Assembly (NCBI RefSeq): GCF_025244865.1
Contig: NZ_CP104272.1
Span: 2,294,001-2,358,000, forward strand
From: Arthrobacter sp. zg-Y1110
GTDB lineage: Bacteria > Actinomycetota > Actinomycetes > Actinomycetales > Micrococcaceae
DNA length: 64,000 nt
Direction of reading: 5' to 3'
Shown: piece by piece, positions 41,300-50,043 of the stretch
How positions within the stretch are numbered: the first letter of the stretch is position 1
How the letters are laid out: every line of letters begins with the position of its first letter
Position numbers and translations under genes: made by a program
The notes under the pieces: model-generated
Told to the model about the DNA's origin: nothing
The model's database searches: none
Seen by the model: only the letters and a program-made list of their open reading frames with translations

Positions 41300-43207
41300 C
41301 TAGTCCTCCTCTTCCCAGGTGGGAGTCATGTTGCGGGCAATCTGGATCAGGTCATTGCTGACACCGGTGGGAACCATCGGCCACACCATGGAGTCGCGGC
41401 TGACCACGAAGTCGATCACTACAGGGCGGTCATTGATCTCCAGCGCCTGGGCGATGGTCGCGTCGATATCCTCGTCGCGTTCGCAGCGCAGGCCCACGCA
41501 GCCGTATGCCTCCGCCAGCTTGACGAAGTCCGGGACCCGCACGGTGTCGTGCCCGGTGTTGAGGTCCGTGTTGGAGTAGCGGGACTCGTAGAAGAGGGTC
41601 TGCCACTGCCGGACCATGCCCAGCGAGGAGTTGTTGATGATGGCGACCTTGATCGGGATGTTGTTGATCAGGCAGGTGGCCAGTTCCTGGTTGGTCATCT
41701 GGAAGCAGCCGTCGCCGTCGATGGCCCAGACCACCCGGTCCGGTGCGCCCACCTTCGCGCCCATGGCCGCGGGCACCGAATAGCCCATGGTGCCCAGGCC
41801 GCCGGAGTTCAGCCATGCCCGGGGGCGCTCGTACTTGATGAACTGTGCGGACCACATCTGGTGCTGGCCCACGCCGGCGACATAGACGCCTTCTGGGCCG
41901 GTCATCGCACCGATGCGTTCGATGACCTTCTGCGGGGCAATCAGTCCGTCTTCGGGTGTGGCGTAACCGATCGGGTAGGTTTCGCGCAGCCGGTTCAGCA
42001 CGGCCCACCAGGCCGAAATGTCGGGTTTCGCGGTTTCGAACTGTCCGCGCACGGCGTCGGCCAGCTCGGGGATGATTTCCTTCACCGAGCCGACAATCGG
42101 CACATCCGCCGGACGGTTCTTGGAGATCTCTGCCGGGTCGATGTCCGCGTGGATGACCTTGGCGCCGGGTGCGAAGGAGCTCAGCACCCCGGTGACCCGG
42201 TCATCGAAGCGGGCGCCGAGGGTGATCAGCAGGTCCGACTGCTGCAGGGCGGTCACGGCCGAAACCGCACCGTGCATCCCGGGCATCCCGACGTGCAGTT
42301 CGTGCGAGTCGGGGAAAACGCCGCGGGCCATCAACGTGGTGACCACCGGAGCGCCCACCAGTTCGGCCAGTTCGAGCAGCTCCGCCGAGGCGTTGGCCTT
42401 GAGCACACCGCCGCCCACGTAGAAGACGGGCCGCTGCGAGGCGGCAATCAGGCGGGCAGCCTCGCGCACCTGCTTGGAATGTCCGCGGACCACGGTGCGG
42501 TAGCCCTGCAGATCGATCTTCGGCGGCCAAGAGAAAGTGGTCTTCGCCTGCTGCGCGTCCTTGGCAATGTCGACGAGGACCGGACCGGGACGGCCCGACG
42601 TCGCAATGTGGAAGGCCTCGGCCAGCACGCGGGGAATGTCGGCGGCATCCGTCACCAGGTAGGAGTGCTTGGTGATGGGCATCGTGATACCCACGATGTC
42701 GGCTTCCTGGAAGGCGTCGGAGCCGATGAATGCGCTGGAAACCTGGCCGGTGATGGCGACCATCGGCACGGAGTCCATATGGGCGTCGGCAATGGCGGTG
42801 ACGAGGTTGGTGGCCCCGGGTCCGGACGTCACGATGCAGACGCCGGCCCGCCCGGTCACCATGGCGTAGCCCTCGGCCGCGTGGCCTGCACCCTGCTCGT
42901 GCCGGACCAGGATGTGCCGGATCTTGGTGGAATCCATGAGCGGGTCATAGGTGGGCAGGATGGCGCCGCCGGGCAGTCCGAAGACTTCGTCGACGCCGAG
43001 TTCCTCGAGCGAACGGACGATGGCCTGCGAGCCGGTCATCTCGGTGGGCGGAACAGTGTTGTTGGGCCCCTGGATGCGCTCATCCGCGGCTTCCGGATGC
43101 GCAGACACGGAAGCGGCTACGTCTTTGGTCTTGGCTGCCGCGGCGCGTGCAGCGGCATTTGCCTTCGAGGCCATCAGCGAAGGGCTGATTGGCGATCCCT
43201 TACTCAT
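41300..43207 (-). CDS. ilvB: Acetolactate synthase large (catalytic) subunit
   Basis: A 635-residue thiamine diphosphate enzyme. An alanine/lysine-rich N-terminal extension of about 55 residues precedes [24 protein letters not shown] start of the Pyr domain; the catalytic Glu lies in [15 protein letters not shown], the TPP motif is [13 protein letters not shown] with [16 protein letters not shown] before it, and FAD-binding residues are in the middle domain. The extension is common in Arthrobacter-like IlvB. Upstream sits a leader peptide and attenuator; ilvN and ilvC follow on the same transcript. Confidence 0.97.
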   Translation of the reverse strand: MSKGSPISPSLMASKANAAARAAAAKTKDVAASVSAHPEAADERIQGPNNTVPPTEMTGSQAIVRSLEELGVDEVFGLPGGAILPTYDPLMDSTKIRHILVRHEQGAGHAAEGYAMVTGRAGVCIVTSGPGATNLVTAIADAHMDSVPMVAITGQVSSAFIGSDAFQEADIVGITMPITKHSYLVTDAADIPRVLAEAFHIATSGRPGPVLVDIAKDAQQAKTTFSWPPKIDLQGYRTVVRGHSKQVREAARLIAASQRPVFYVGGGVLKANASAELLELAELVGAPVVTTLMARGVFPDSHELHVGMPGMHGAVSAVTALQQSDLLITLGARFDDRVTGVLSSFAPGAKVIHADIDPAEISKNRPADVPIVGSVKEIIPELADAVRGQFETAKPDISAWWAVLNRLRETYPIGYATPEDGLIAPQKVIERIGAMTGPEGVYVAGVGQHQMWSAQFIKYERPRAWLNSGGLGTMGYSVPAAMGAKVGAPDRVVWAIDGDGCFQMTNQELATCLINNIPIKVAIINNSSLGMVRQWQTLFYESRYSNTDLNTGHDTVRVPDFVKLAEAYGCVGLRCERDEDIDATIAQALEINDRPVVIDFVVSRDSMVWPMVPTGVSNDLIQIARNMTPTWEEED

Positions 43208-43321
43208 CGGAACTTCCTTTGCGGATGCTAATCCATGGTCAATGCGGTCATGCGACGGCCGTCCCGGGTTGTGCCCGGTACGGCTTCTGTGTTCAGCGAA
43301 GCCAAAACTGACGATGCCAAT

Positions 43322-43358
43322 AAAAAAACCCCTCGTGCCTGTTGGCTCCGTAGGGGTT
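43322..43358 (-). terminator. Attenuator terminator upstream of ilvB
   Basis: On the minus strand a 7-bp base stem (AACCCCT with AGGGGTT) continues with further GC pairs and a TGTT-like loop and is followed by seven Ts. It lies 30 bases after the leader peptide stop and about 115 bases before the ilvB ATG, so it can only terminate a transcript that has not yet reached ilvB. Confidence 0.9.
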
Positions 43359-43388
43359 CGCGCGTGACGTCTTAGACAAGTCGGGCTG

Positions 43389-43430
43389 TTACGCCACGCG
43401 CTTGATAAGGACGACGGGTACGATCTGCAT
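43389..43430 (-). CDS. ilvB leader peptide (13 codons)
   Basis: ATG at 43428-43430 through TAA at 43389-43391 encodes [13 protein letters not shown]. Seven of thirteen residues are Ile, Val or Leu, far above chance, and the codons are followed by an attenuator. Ribosome stalling on these codons when branched-chain tRNAs are uncharged would switch RNA folding (the classic attenuation mechanism). No Shine-Dalgarno of good strength is visible, which is common for such leaders. It is too short for ordinary gene finding. Confidence 0.85.
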   Translation of the reverse strand: MQIVPVVLIKRVA

Positions 43431-43471
43431 ACCGTTCAGTCTTGCGTTCCCCTACGGGGGTGTCAATCTTA

Positions 43472-43487
43472 TGAGACGTCCGTCTCA
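43472..43487. promoter_or_regulatory. 16-bp palindrome in the ilvB promoter
   Basis: TGAGACG and CGTCTCA form a perfect 7+7 inverted repeat around TC. It occupies the space between the -10 TAAGAT at 43466-43471 and a weak -35 near 43489-43494, an ideal place for a repressor. Its half-site inversely resembles the TCTCA/TGAGA half-sites of the leuC-ndgR palindrome. Binding by NdgR or another regulator is inference. Confidence 0.65.
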
Positions 43488-43567
43488 TTATGTGGACGTA
43501 AAGTCTCGTCTTCTGGAACCTGCCCGCCCCAGGCGGGAGGGCTTAATAAGGCAGCAAAGGCCTGAGG

Positions 43568-43609
43568 GGCCCCAGGCGTAAGGCGCTCCAGCGCCTTACG
43601 CCTGGGGCC
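43568..43609 (-). terminator. Terminator of ilvD
   Basis: A perfect 20-bp inverted repeat (arms 43568-43587 and 43590-43609) around two bases, 6 bases downstream of the ilvD stop. Very strong stem without a T-run. Confidence 0.85.
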
Positions 43610-43614
43610 GGGTT

Positions 43615-45318
43615 TCAACCGCAGTAAGCACCCGTGGACGCGGAGTTCACCATCTTGGCGTACTTGGCCAGCACACCCTTGGTGAACTTGTGCGGCAGCG
43701 GCTGCCAGCCGACCTTGCGGGCTTCGAGCTCGTCCGGGTCCACCAGCAGGTCAAAGCTGCGGGCGGCAATGTCCACCCGGATCCGGTCGCCGTCCTTCAC
43801 GAAGGCGATGGGACCGCCGTCGACCGCTTCGGGTGCAACGTGGCCGATGCACAGGCCCGTGGTGCCGCCGGAGAAGCGGCCGTCGGTCAGCAGCAGGACA
43901 TCCTTGCCCAGGCCTGCACCCTTGATGGCGCCGGTAATGGCGAGCATTTCCCGCATGCCCGGTCCACCCTTGGGGCCCTCGTAGCGGATGACCACGACGT
44001 CGCCGGCATGGATTTCTCCGGCGTCCAGTGCATCCAGGGCGCCCTGTTCCCGTTCGAAGACGCGTGCGGTGCCTTCGAATACGTCGGCGTCGAACCCTGC
44101 GCTCTTGACCACTGCGCCTTCCGGAGCCATGGACCCCTTCAGGACGGTGATGCCGCCGGTCTTGTGGATGGGGTTGTCCATGGCACGCAGGACCTTCCCG
44201 TCCGGATCCGGCGGGTTGATGGCCGCGAGGTTCTCCGCGACGGTCTTGCCGGTGACGGTGAGGCAGTCGCCGTGGATCAGGCCGGCGTCGAGCAGTGCCT
44301 TCATGATCACGGGCACGCCGCCGATCTTGTCGACGTCGAACATTACGTACCGGCCGAACGGCTTCAGGTCGCCGAGGTGCGGGATGGTGTCGCCGATGCG
44401 GTTGAAATCCTCGAGGGTGAGGTCCACTTCGGCCTCACGGGCGATTGCCAGCAGGTGCAGCACGGCGTTCGTGGAGCCGCCGAAGGCCATGGTGACGGCG
44501 ATGGCGTTCTCGAAGGCCTTCTTGGTCATGATGTCGCGGGCGGTGATGCCCTTGCGCAGCAGGTTGACCACTGCCTCGCCGGATTTGCGGGCGAACTCGT
44601 CGCGGCGCCGGTCCGCGGAGGGCGGCGCGGCCGAACCGGGCAGGGACATGCCCAGGGCCTCGCCGATGCAGGCCATCGTGTTGGCGGTGTACATCCCGCC
44701 GCAGGCACCTTCACCCGGGCAGATGGCCCGTTCAATCGAGTCGAGGTCCTTCAGGCTCATTTTGCCGGCGGCGCAGGCACCCACGGCTTCGAAGGCGTCG
44801 ATCAGGGTGACTTCCCGTTCGCTGCCATCCTCCATCTTGGCGAAGCCGGGCATGATCGAGCCGGCATAGAGGAAGACGCTGGAGAGGTCCAGGCGCGCTG
44901 CCGCCATCAGCATGCCGGGCAGGGACTTGTCGCAGCCGGCAAGCAGCACGGAGCCGTCCAGGCGCTCGGCCATCATCACCGTTTCGACCGAGTCCGCTAT
45001 GACTTCGCGGGAAACCAGGGAAAAGTGCATGCCCTCGTGGCCCATGGAAATACCGTCCGAGACGGAAATGGTGCCGAACTGCATGGGGAAGCCGCCGCCT
45101 GCGTGGATGCCTTCTTTGGCACCCGTGGCAAGGCGGTTCAGGGATAGGTTGCAGGGAGTGATCTCGTTCCAGGAACTGGCGACGCCGATCTGCGGCTTGG
45201 CGAAGTCGTCGTCGCCCATGCCTACGGCACGGAACATACCTCGGGCAGGGGCGGCGTGTATGCCGTCCGTAACGACTCGGCTGCGGGGTTTGATGTCCGG
45301 TGTGTTGTCCACGCTCAT
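43615..45318 (-). CDS. ilvD: Dihydroxy-acid dehydratase
   Basis: A 567-residue IlvD/Edd-family [2Fe-2S]-type enzyme making the 2-oxo acids of Val and Ile. Cluster and metal residues are in [30 protein letters not shown] and [17 protein letters not shown] chose the ATG at 45318, matching the start [14 protein letters not shown]; the frame is open to 45474 but that stretch overlaps a divergent gene region. It has its own terminator, so it is a separate transcript from ilvB although adjacent and same-strand. Confidence 0.95.
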   Translation of the reverse strand: MSVDNTPDIKPRSRVVTDGIHAAPARGMFRAVGMGDDDFAKPQIGVASSWNEITPCNLSLNRLATGAKEGIHAGGGFPMQFGTISVSDGISMGHEGMHFSLVSREVIADSVETVMMAERLDGSVLLAGCDKSLPGMLMAAARLDLSSVFLYAGSIMPGFAKMEDGSEREVTLIDAFEAVGACAAGKMSLKDLDSIERAICPGEGACGGMYTANTMACIGEALGMSLPGSAAPPSADRRRDEFARKSGEAVVNLLRKGITARDIMTKKAFENAIAVTMAFGGSTNAVLHLLAIAREAEVDLTLEDFNRIGDTIPHLGDLKPFGRYVMFDVDKIGGVPVIMKALLDAGLIHGDCLTVTGKTVAENLAAINPPDPDGKVLRAMDNPIHKTGGITVLKGSMAPEGAVVKSAGFDADVFEGTARVFEREQGALDALDAGEIHAGDVVVIRYEGPKGGPGMREMLAITGAIKGAGLGKDVLLLTDGRFSGGTTGLCIGHVAPEAVDGGPIAFVKDGDRIRVDIAARSFDLLVDPDELEARKVGWQPLPHKFTKGVLAKYAKMVNSASTGAYCG

Positions 45319-45467
45319 GGGTAGATCGTAGGACTTAAGCCCGCCGGGGTGGTCTCTGTGACGGACATTGGCAACTGTTGTTACGGCCTGTGAACAGCAG
45401 ATGAAGATCAGAGGCAGGGACGGTACGGGCTTCCCGAATAGGGGGACGGTGTTCATAGACTGGGGGT

Positions 45468-45953
45468 ATGACATCGGATACAGGATCCACGGATCCGGGC
45501 GTACACACTGCGGACACGGACCCTGCAGACCTGGGAAACCCCGCCAGCAACCAGCTGAAGCGGGTGCTGCGCCGCGTCTTCGAATCCCAGATTCCCAATT
45601 ACGGTGACTACAACCTGGTGCTGGCCACGCCGGGCCTCGACGGTGAAACCGGTTTTTATGTGCTGGGCTACCGGTGGCGTCCGGCCGAGGTTGTGTTTGC
45701 TCCGTTCGACGTCGATACCCTCGCCGGGCTGGAAGTACCCACTTCGGTGAACACCACCAACCTGAGCCACACCGACGAGCTGGACACGGACGCGTACGAG
45801 GTGGGCACGAGCACCGGCCGCGTCTTCCAGTTTGCCGTGGAAGCGCAGGCCACCCTGCCGGCCACGGCTTCAGCGGGTGAGCGGTTGCTGGAGCAGTCCG
45901 CCGACTGGGAAGATTTCCGTTCCTTCGTGGATTCCTACCTGGAACTGGCCTAG
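45468..45953 (+). CDS. Conserved hypothetical protein near ilvD
   Basis: A 161-residue acidic cytosolic protein with no signal or membrane span. The N-terminus is rich in Asp, Thr and Pro and looks disordered, followed by a compact domain with [36 protein letters not shown] and a C-terminal [16 protein letters not shown] do not recognise a family. It is divergent from ilvD with 149 bases between starts. Confidence 0.7.
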   Translation: MTSDTGSTDPGVHTADTDPADLGNPASNQLKRVLRRVFESQIPNYGDYNLVLATPGLDGETGFYVLGYRWRPAEVVFAPFDVDTLAGLEVPTSVNTTNLSHTDELDTDAYEVGTSTGRVFQFAVEAQATLPATASAGERLLEQSADWEDFRSFVDSYLELA

Positions 45954-45969
45954 GGCGCCGGCGGTTCGC

Positions 45970-46935
45970 CTACCCCCACGGCCCGGGGCGGACGAGGTTC
46001 AGCGGTTCTTTTCCTGCTGCCAGCCGCTGCACCTGTTCGCGCAGCAGGGCTTTGATCCGGGGCTCGAAGGCTGCAGTGTTTCCGCCCCAGTGCGGGGTGA
46101 TGATCGCCCCCGGTGCCTGCCGCAGCGGATGCTCCGCCGGCAGCGGTTCCGGGTCGAAGACGTCGAGAGCCGCGCGCAGCCGTCCGGACACCACCTCCTT
46201 GGTGAGGGCTTCGCTGTCCACCACGGCACCGCGGGCAACATTGACCACCAGCGCTCCGTCCGGCAGGGCAGCGAGTACGCGGGCGTCGATGAGGTGGCGG
46301 GTCTGCGCGTTCAGCGGTGTAATGACCACCAGGATCTCGGCCCTGGCCGCCAGGTCCGCAAGCTCGTCCGTTCCGTGCACCGCACCGTCCTCATCTGTCC
46401 GGGCCGTGCTGCCCACCCGGGTCAGCTCGACGTCGAACGGATGCAGCCGTGCGGCAATCTCCCGGCCGATTCCGCCGACTCCCACAAGGAGCACACGGCG
46501 GTCCGCCAGCCCCGGATACCGGACCGATTCCCACCGGCCCTCATGCTGGGCGCTCAGCGCGTGGTCGATCCCCCGCTGCGCGGACAGGATCAAGGCAAGG
46601 GCCATCTCGGCGGTGGCGGCAGCATGGACGCCGGCGGCGCTGGCAATGCCTGTCCCCTCGCTGACCAGCTCGGGCAGTCCGTCGTAGCCCGTCGACTGTG
46701 CCTGCAGGAGCAGCAGGTTCGGCACCCGCTCCAGCGCATCTCCGTAGTCGGATCCGTTCGCGTAGGGAAGCACCACTGCATCGATGTCCGGATACGCCAC
46801 GCCCTCGGGCTCACCGGCCAGGTCCCAGACGGCTGCCTTGATGCCGTCGGGCAGGGGCTGCAGGGCTTCCAGGAGTTCGGGCGTGGGCACGGTCAGGGTG
46901 CGTACCGGGACATCGCGGGATTCAGTATCGGCCAT
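45970..46935 (-). CDS. D-isomer specific 2-hydroxyacid dehydrogenase
   Basis: A 321-residue NAD(P)-dependent dehydrogenase. The nucleotide motif GVGGIGREIAARL is near residue 152, the Arg of the catalytic triad lies in NVARGAVVDSEAL, and HWGGNTA carries the catalytic His near residue 288. Compared with serA, the C-terminal ACT region is absent and length fits glyoxylate/hydroxypyruvate reductase or phosphonate-type dehydrogenases. Substrate is not resolvable. It converges with the ilvD-neighbour gene. Confidence 0.9.
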   Translation of the reverse strand: MADTESRDVPVRTLTVPTPELLEALQPLPDGIKAAVWDLAGEPEGVAYPDIDAVVLPYANGSDYGDALERVPNLLLLQAQSTGYDGLPELVSEGTGIASAAGVHAAATAEMALALILSAQRGIDHALSAQHEGRWESVRYPGLADRRVLLVGVGGIGREIAARLHPFDVELTRVGSTARTDEDGAVHGTDELADLAARAEILVVITPLNAQTRHLIDARVLAALPDGALVVNVARGAVVDSEALTKEVVSGRLRAALDVFDPEPLPAEHPLRQAPGAIITPHWGGNTAAFEPRIKALLREQVQRLAAGKEPLNLVRPGPWG

Positions 46936-47027
46936 GCCAGCCAGCGTAACCGGGTCCTTGGCTGGACAGCGGCAGGTGCCGGCCGTAACGTGAAAAACGT
47001 GCCTTCCGCCGATCGAAGGAGGCCGCC

Positions 47028-47351
47028 GTGGCCCGGAAATCCTTTCTCTTTACAGCCCTTGGGGTTGGGTCCGTCGCGGCTGTCTGGGCAGTCCGTACGG
47101 CGGAGCGGATGCTGACGCACGGTGTCGTGCGGGCCGCTGTGCGGATCGACACTTCCGGCGTGCCAGGCCCTGACCTTCCGGTTACCCCGGTGCCCGGAGA
47201 CGCCGTTACGACAGTGACCACCGGGGACCCGGCGTCGAACCTGCCCGCCCGGACCTGGGTGGTGGACAGCAGCGGGGACTGGGAAGGGAATCCGGGCGAA
47301 TTGGTGGTCCTCCCCCATCCAGGCGGGACACCGGAACGGAATGCAACGTGA
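47028..47351 (+). CDS. Small single-span membrane or secreted protein
   Basis: A 107-residue protein with one hydrophobic segment at residues 6-24 (LFTALGVGSVAAVWAV) and a low-complexity Pro/Thr/Val-rich remainder. An AAGGAGG Shine-Dalgarno five bases before the GTG start is the best in the region and supports translation. No domain is recognisable; it could be a type II membrane protein with an exposed tail. It lies between a dehydrogenase and the tRNA-Lys genes. Confidence 0.65.
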   Translation: MARKSFLFTALGVGSVAAVWAVRTAERMLTHGVVRAAVRIDTSGVPGPDLPVTPVPGDAVTTVTTGDPASNLPARTWVVDSSGDWEGNPGELVVLPHPGGTPERNAT

Positions 47352-47375
47352 GACGGGACACAAAAACCGCCGGAA

Positions 47376-47406
47376 TTTCGCTCTCCGGCGGAACTGCTGG
47401 TAGTGT
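47376..47406 (+). promoter_or_regulatory. Promoter-like element of the first tRNA-Lys unit
   Basis: TTTCGC and TAGTGT with a 19-base spacing, followed by TTTCATGTCGTTGC. The second tRNA-Lys copy has TTTCGT and TAATGT at the same 19-base spacing plus the same downstream word, which argues they are paired functional signals. Confidence 0.6.
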
Positions 47407-47467
47407 TTCATGTCGTTGCTGATGCCGACCACGGAAAAAATCCGCTGGTTTCCATCACCTCGAATAC

Positions 47468-47543
47468 GCACCTCTAGCTCAATTGGCAGAGCAATTGACT
47501 CTTAATCAATGGGTTCCGGGTTCAAGTCCCGGGGGGTGCACCA
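47468..47543 (+). tRNA. tRNA-Lys (anticodon CTT), copy 1
   Basis: A 73-base tRNA with encoded CCA. The acceptor GCACCTC pairs with the GGTGC end, the anticodon loop reads CTT (codon AAG), and the T arm contains GGTTCAAGTCC. It is identical to a second gene 290 bases downstream and ends in a terminator hairpin and T-run. Confidence 0.97.
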
Positions 47544-47546
47544 ACT

Positions 47547-47589
47547 ACCCCGTCCGATCAGGCTCTTCGCCTGGCCGGGCGGGGTTTTT
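47547..47589 (+). terminator. Terminator after tRNA-Lys copy 1
   Basis: An ACCCCG...CGGGGT hairpin with an internal CAGGC/GCCTG extension is followed by six Ts, directly after the encoded CCA. Confidence 0.85.
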
Positions 47590-47664
47590 TGCTGCCCGGG
47601 GCGGGCATGGACGCACCACAAATGCCTGCCTCCGGGGCAACGACGCCGGGGCATGCAGGCCGGA

Positions 47665-47695
47665 TTTCGTGGAGCCTGCCGGCACGTGGTAATGT
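47665..47695 (+). promoter_or_regulatory. Promoter-like element of the second tRNA-Lys unit
   Basis: TTTCGT and TAATGT with 19-base spacing, then TTTCATGTCGTTGC, mirroring the element before copy 1. Confidence 0.6.
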
Positions 47696-47757
47696 TTCAT
47701 GTCGTTGCGGAGAACGAACCGCGCCTCACGGCGACGGTCTTCCTTCCAACAAAGTGC

Positions 47758-47833
47758 GCACCTCTAGCTCAATTGGCAGAGCAATTGACTCTTAATCAAT
47801 GGGTTCCGGGTTCAAGTCCCGGGGGGTGCACCA
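47758..47833 (+). tRNA. tRNA-Lys (anticodon CTT), copy 2
   Basis: Identical in sequence to copy 1, including encoded CCA. Same strand, 290 bases downstream, and again preceded by a promoter-like element and followed by a terminator. Confidence 0.97.
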
Positions 47834-47837
47834 GCGA

Positions 47838-47882
47838 AAACCCCGTCTGACCAGGCATTGCGCCTGGCAGGCGGGGTTTTTT
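47838..47882 (+). terminator. Terminator after tRNA-Lys copy 2
   Basis: AAAACCCCG and CGGGGTTTTTT arms with an inner CAGGC/GCCTG stem follow the CCA, resembling but not identical to the terminator of copy 1. Confidence 0.85.
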
Positions 47883-47920
47883 CGTTTTGCCGTCGGGAAG
47901 CAGCGCTCCGGCTCCTGCAG

Positions 47921-48715
47921 CTAGGCCTCCGCACGCCAGAGATACGGCGTCGTGGAGGACACCTTCAGGAAGCCGGAGCGTTCCAGGATCGGGCGGGAGT
48001 ACTCGGTGGAATCGCTGTGGATCAGGGTCTTGCCCGCTGCCAGCGCGGACCGGGCACGGGCTGCGGTGAGTGCGCGGTAGATACCCCGGCCGCGCCAGGG
48101 TGCCACCGTTGCACCGCCCCAGATGCCTGCGAACTCCGTGCCGGCAACCCGTTCCAGGCGGCCGGCACTGACGATCGTGCCGCCGCTTTCCGCCACCCAG
48201 AGTTCCATCCCGTCGCCGCGGGACAACCGGCGCAGGAGGGAGTCCGCCGTCGCTATGGAAACCGGATCCCCGAATACACCGTCCGCCATGGCACTCATGG
48301 CGCGGATATCTTTCTCTTCCGTGACGCGGCGGAGGGCAACCCCTTCGGGAACCGGGACATCCACCGCCAGGTCCGCCGCGCGCCCGATCATGATGGATTC
48401 GGGTTCCTCCGGTTCGAACCCGTTGCGCAGCAGCGCCTCGTGGAGTCCGGGTGCCCGGTCATGGCCCCGGGTCTTCCACTCCACCTTCCGGATCTGCGGG
48501 TCGCTCCGGTAGTACGCGAGGGCACCGGCCACCCAGTCGGCAATGGTCGCGGCATCCGCCCCGTCCAGGTCGGCGTAGGTGATGAAGCCCCGACCGCCGT
48601 CGAACGTCACCAGGCGCAGGGGCCCCAGCCGCTCGACGGTGACTGCGCTGGGAGTTTCCGCATCGGTGCGCAACTGGCGGTCATAGGCGGCAAGCAGTTC
48701 TACGGGTCTGGTCAT
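47921..48715 (-). CDS. GNAT-family N-acetyltransferase
   Basis: A 264-residue acetyltransferase. The acetyl-CoA loop is GATVAPWRGRGIYRALTAA near residue 205-223 (the R-G-R-G pattern at positions of the Q/RxxGxG/A signature), and the last stretch LIHSDSTEYSRPILERSGF completes the GNAT fold. The N-terminal half has a less conserved segment, so the substrate is not predictable. It lies opposite the tRNA-Lys genes. I set the start at the ATG at 48715. Confidence 0.85.
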   Translation of the reverse strand: MTRPVELLAAYDRQLRTDAETPSAVTVERLGPLRLVTFDGGRGFITYADLDGADAATIADWVAGALAYYRSDPQIRKVEWKTRGHDRAPGLHEALLRNGFEPEEPESIMIGRAADLAVDVPVPEGVALRRVTEEKDIRAMSAMADGVFGDPVSIATADSLLRRLSRGDGMELWVAESGGTIVSAGRLERVAGTEFAGIWGGATVAPWRGRGIYRALTAARARSALAAGKTLIHSDSTEYSRPILERSGFLKVSSTTPYLWRAEA

Positions 48716-48761
48716 GGGTCCATACCCTACCGTTGCGGGCCCGTTGCACTGGATTCGGGGG

Positions 48762-49940
48762 TTAGTTTCCCTTGACGTTCACGATCTGCCGCAGCACGTG
48801 CTTCACCGTGACCAGATCCTTCGCGTCCGCCATCACGGCGTCGATGTCCTTGTACGCCGCCGGGATCTCGTCAATGAAAGCGGGGGTGTCGCGGAACTCG
48901 ATCCCCTTCATTGCCTTCCGCAGCTGCTCCTGGCTGAAGGTCCTGCGCGCTTTGGTCCGGGAATACTCCCGGCCGGCGCCGTGCGGTGCGGAGTTCAGCG
49001 ACGGCGCGTAGCCCTTGCCTTCCACCACGTACGACGCCGTGCCCATGGATCCCGGGATCAGCCCCGGACGTCCCGGCGAAGCGTCGATGGCGCCCTTCCG
49101 CGAGAGCCAGACGTCCCTGCCGTAGTGGTGCTCAACCTCGGTGTAGTTGTGGTGGCAGTTGATCCGCTCCCGCTCCTGCACGGCCTCCCCCGTCCATGCA
49201 CTGAAGCATCCGACGACCCGGTCCATCATTTCCTCGCGGTTGAGCAGGGCGAACTTCTGGGCCCACATCAGTTCGGCAATGTACCGGTCGAACTCCTCGG
49301 TCCCCTCCTCCAGGTACGCCAGGTCCCGGTCCGGCAGGTCGATGGAGCGCCTGCCGCAGTAGTTCTGTGCCGCCCGGATGTGCTGCTGCGCGATCTTGTT
49401 CCCGACGCCGCGCGAGCCCGAATGCAGGAACAGCCAGACGGCGTCCTCTTCATCCAGGGACACTTCGATGAAGTGGTTCCCCGAGCCCAGGGTGCCCAGC
49501 TGGAGCCGCCAGCCTTTGAGGTAGGACGCGGGGTCAAAGCCGGCGGCAGCGGCGTCGTCGGCCAGTTCCTCGACCCGGAGACGCGCCGAATCCGTGAGGC
49601 TGCGGTTGTTGTTGCCGGCCGAAAGCGGAATGGCATGTTCTATCGCTTCGCGGAGAACCCGACGGTTCAGCCCGGCAATGTCCGGGGCGAAGAGCCGGGT
49701 GCGGACGGCGATCATCCCGCAGCCGATGTCGACGCCCACCGCCGCAGGGATGATTGCCCCCAGCGTGGGGATCACGGATCCGACAGCTGCGCCCTTCCCC
49801 AGATGCGCGTCGGGCATGGAAGCCAGGTGCGGATAGATGAACGGCATCCGGGACGTCTTGGCGTTCTGCTCCAGGGTGACGTCATCAATGACGCTCGCGA
49901 AGTTGATGTATTTTTCGTTGACCTTATGCTCCACGGCCAT
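48762..49940 (-). CDS. rtcB: RtcB-family RNA ligase
   Basis: A 392-residue RtcB-type 3'-phosphate RNA ligase. PDAHLGKGAAVG and VGVDIGCGMIAVRT contain metal-binding residues, LGSGNHFIEV and HSGSRGVGNKIAQQ are downstream, and HGAGREYSRTKARR carries the active-site His that receives GMP. The ATG at 49940 with AAGGG upstream gives the family start; the frame extends further, through the terminator region. In bacteria RtcB repairs or splices RNA after stress-induced cleavage (family knowledge). A MarR regulator is 104 bases upstream on the same strand, separated by a hairpin. Confidence 0.93.
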   Translation of the reverse strand: MAVEHKVNEKYINFASVIDDVTLEQNAKTSRMPFIYPHLASMPDAHLGKGAAVGSVIPTLGAIIPAAVGVDIGCGMIAVRTRLFAPDIAGLNRRVLREAIEHAIPLSAGNNNRSLTDSARLRVEELADDAAAAGFDPASYLKGWRLQLGTLGSGNHFIEVSLDEEDAVWLFLHSGSRGVGNKIAQQHIRAAQNYCGRRSIDLPDRDLAYLEEGTEEFDRYIAELMWAQKFALLNREEMMDRVVGCFSAWTGEAVQERERINCHHNYTEVEHHYGRDVWLSRKGAIDASPGRPGLIPGSMGTASYVVEGKGYAPSLNSAPHGAGREYSRTKARRTFSQEQLRKAMKGIEFRDTPAFIDEIPAAYKDIDAVMADAKDLVTVKHVLRQIVNVKGN

Positions 49941-49985
49941 CCCTTCGTCAGTGTGCTTACCATTGAGGCTAGCGGCCAGACGAAA

Positions 49986-50016
49986 GAAGAGGCACATCCA
50001 GTGGATGTGCCTCTTC
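49986..50016 (-). terminator. Terminator of the marR gene
   Basis: A perfect 15-bp inverted repeat (arms 49986-50000 and 50002-50016) around one base, between marR and rtcB; TTTCG follows on the minus strand and a GTTTTT run on the plus. It implies rtcB uses its own promoter. Confidence 0.8.
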
Positions 50017-50043
50017 TGAGGTTTTTCGGTGCCGCTCCTGCGG

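Larger units (their letters stand above)
43208..43614. other. ilvD-ilvB intergenic region: promoter, leader, attenuator, ilvD terminator
   Basis: About 407 bases. From right to left on the minus strand: the ilvD terminator (43568-43609), a palindrome between the -35 and -10 of the ilvB promoter, a -10 TAAGAT (43466-43471), a leader with 9-base complementary segments (43449-43457 and 43348-43356), the leader peptide and the attenuator. The ilvB ATG then follows. Confidence 0.85.

Noticed and set aside
40850..43231. Long plus-strand frame of about 793 codons
   Set aside because: It lies exactly opposite ilvN/ilvB and shows His/Gly/Asp-rich repeats typical of antisense frames.
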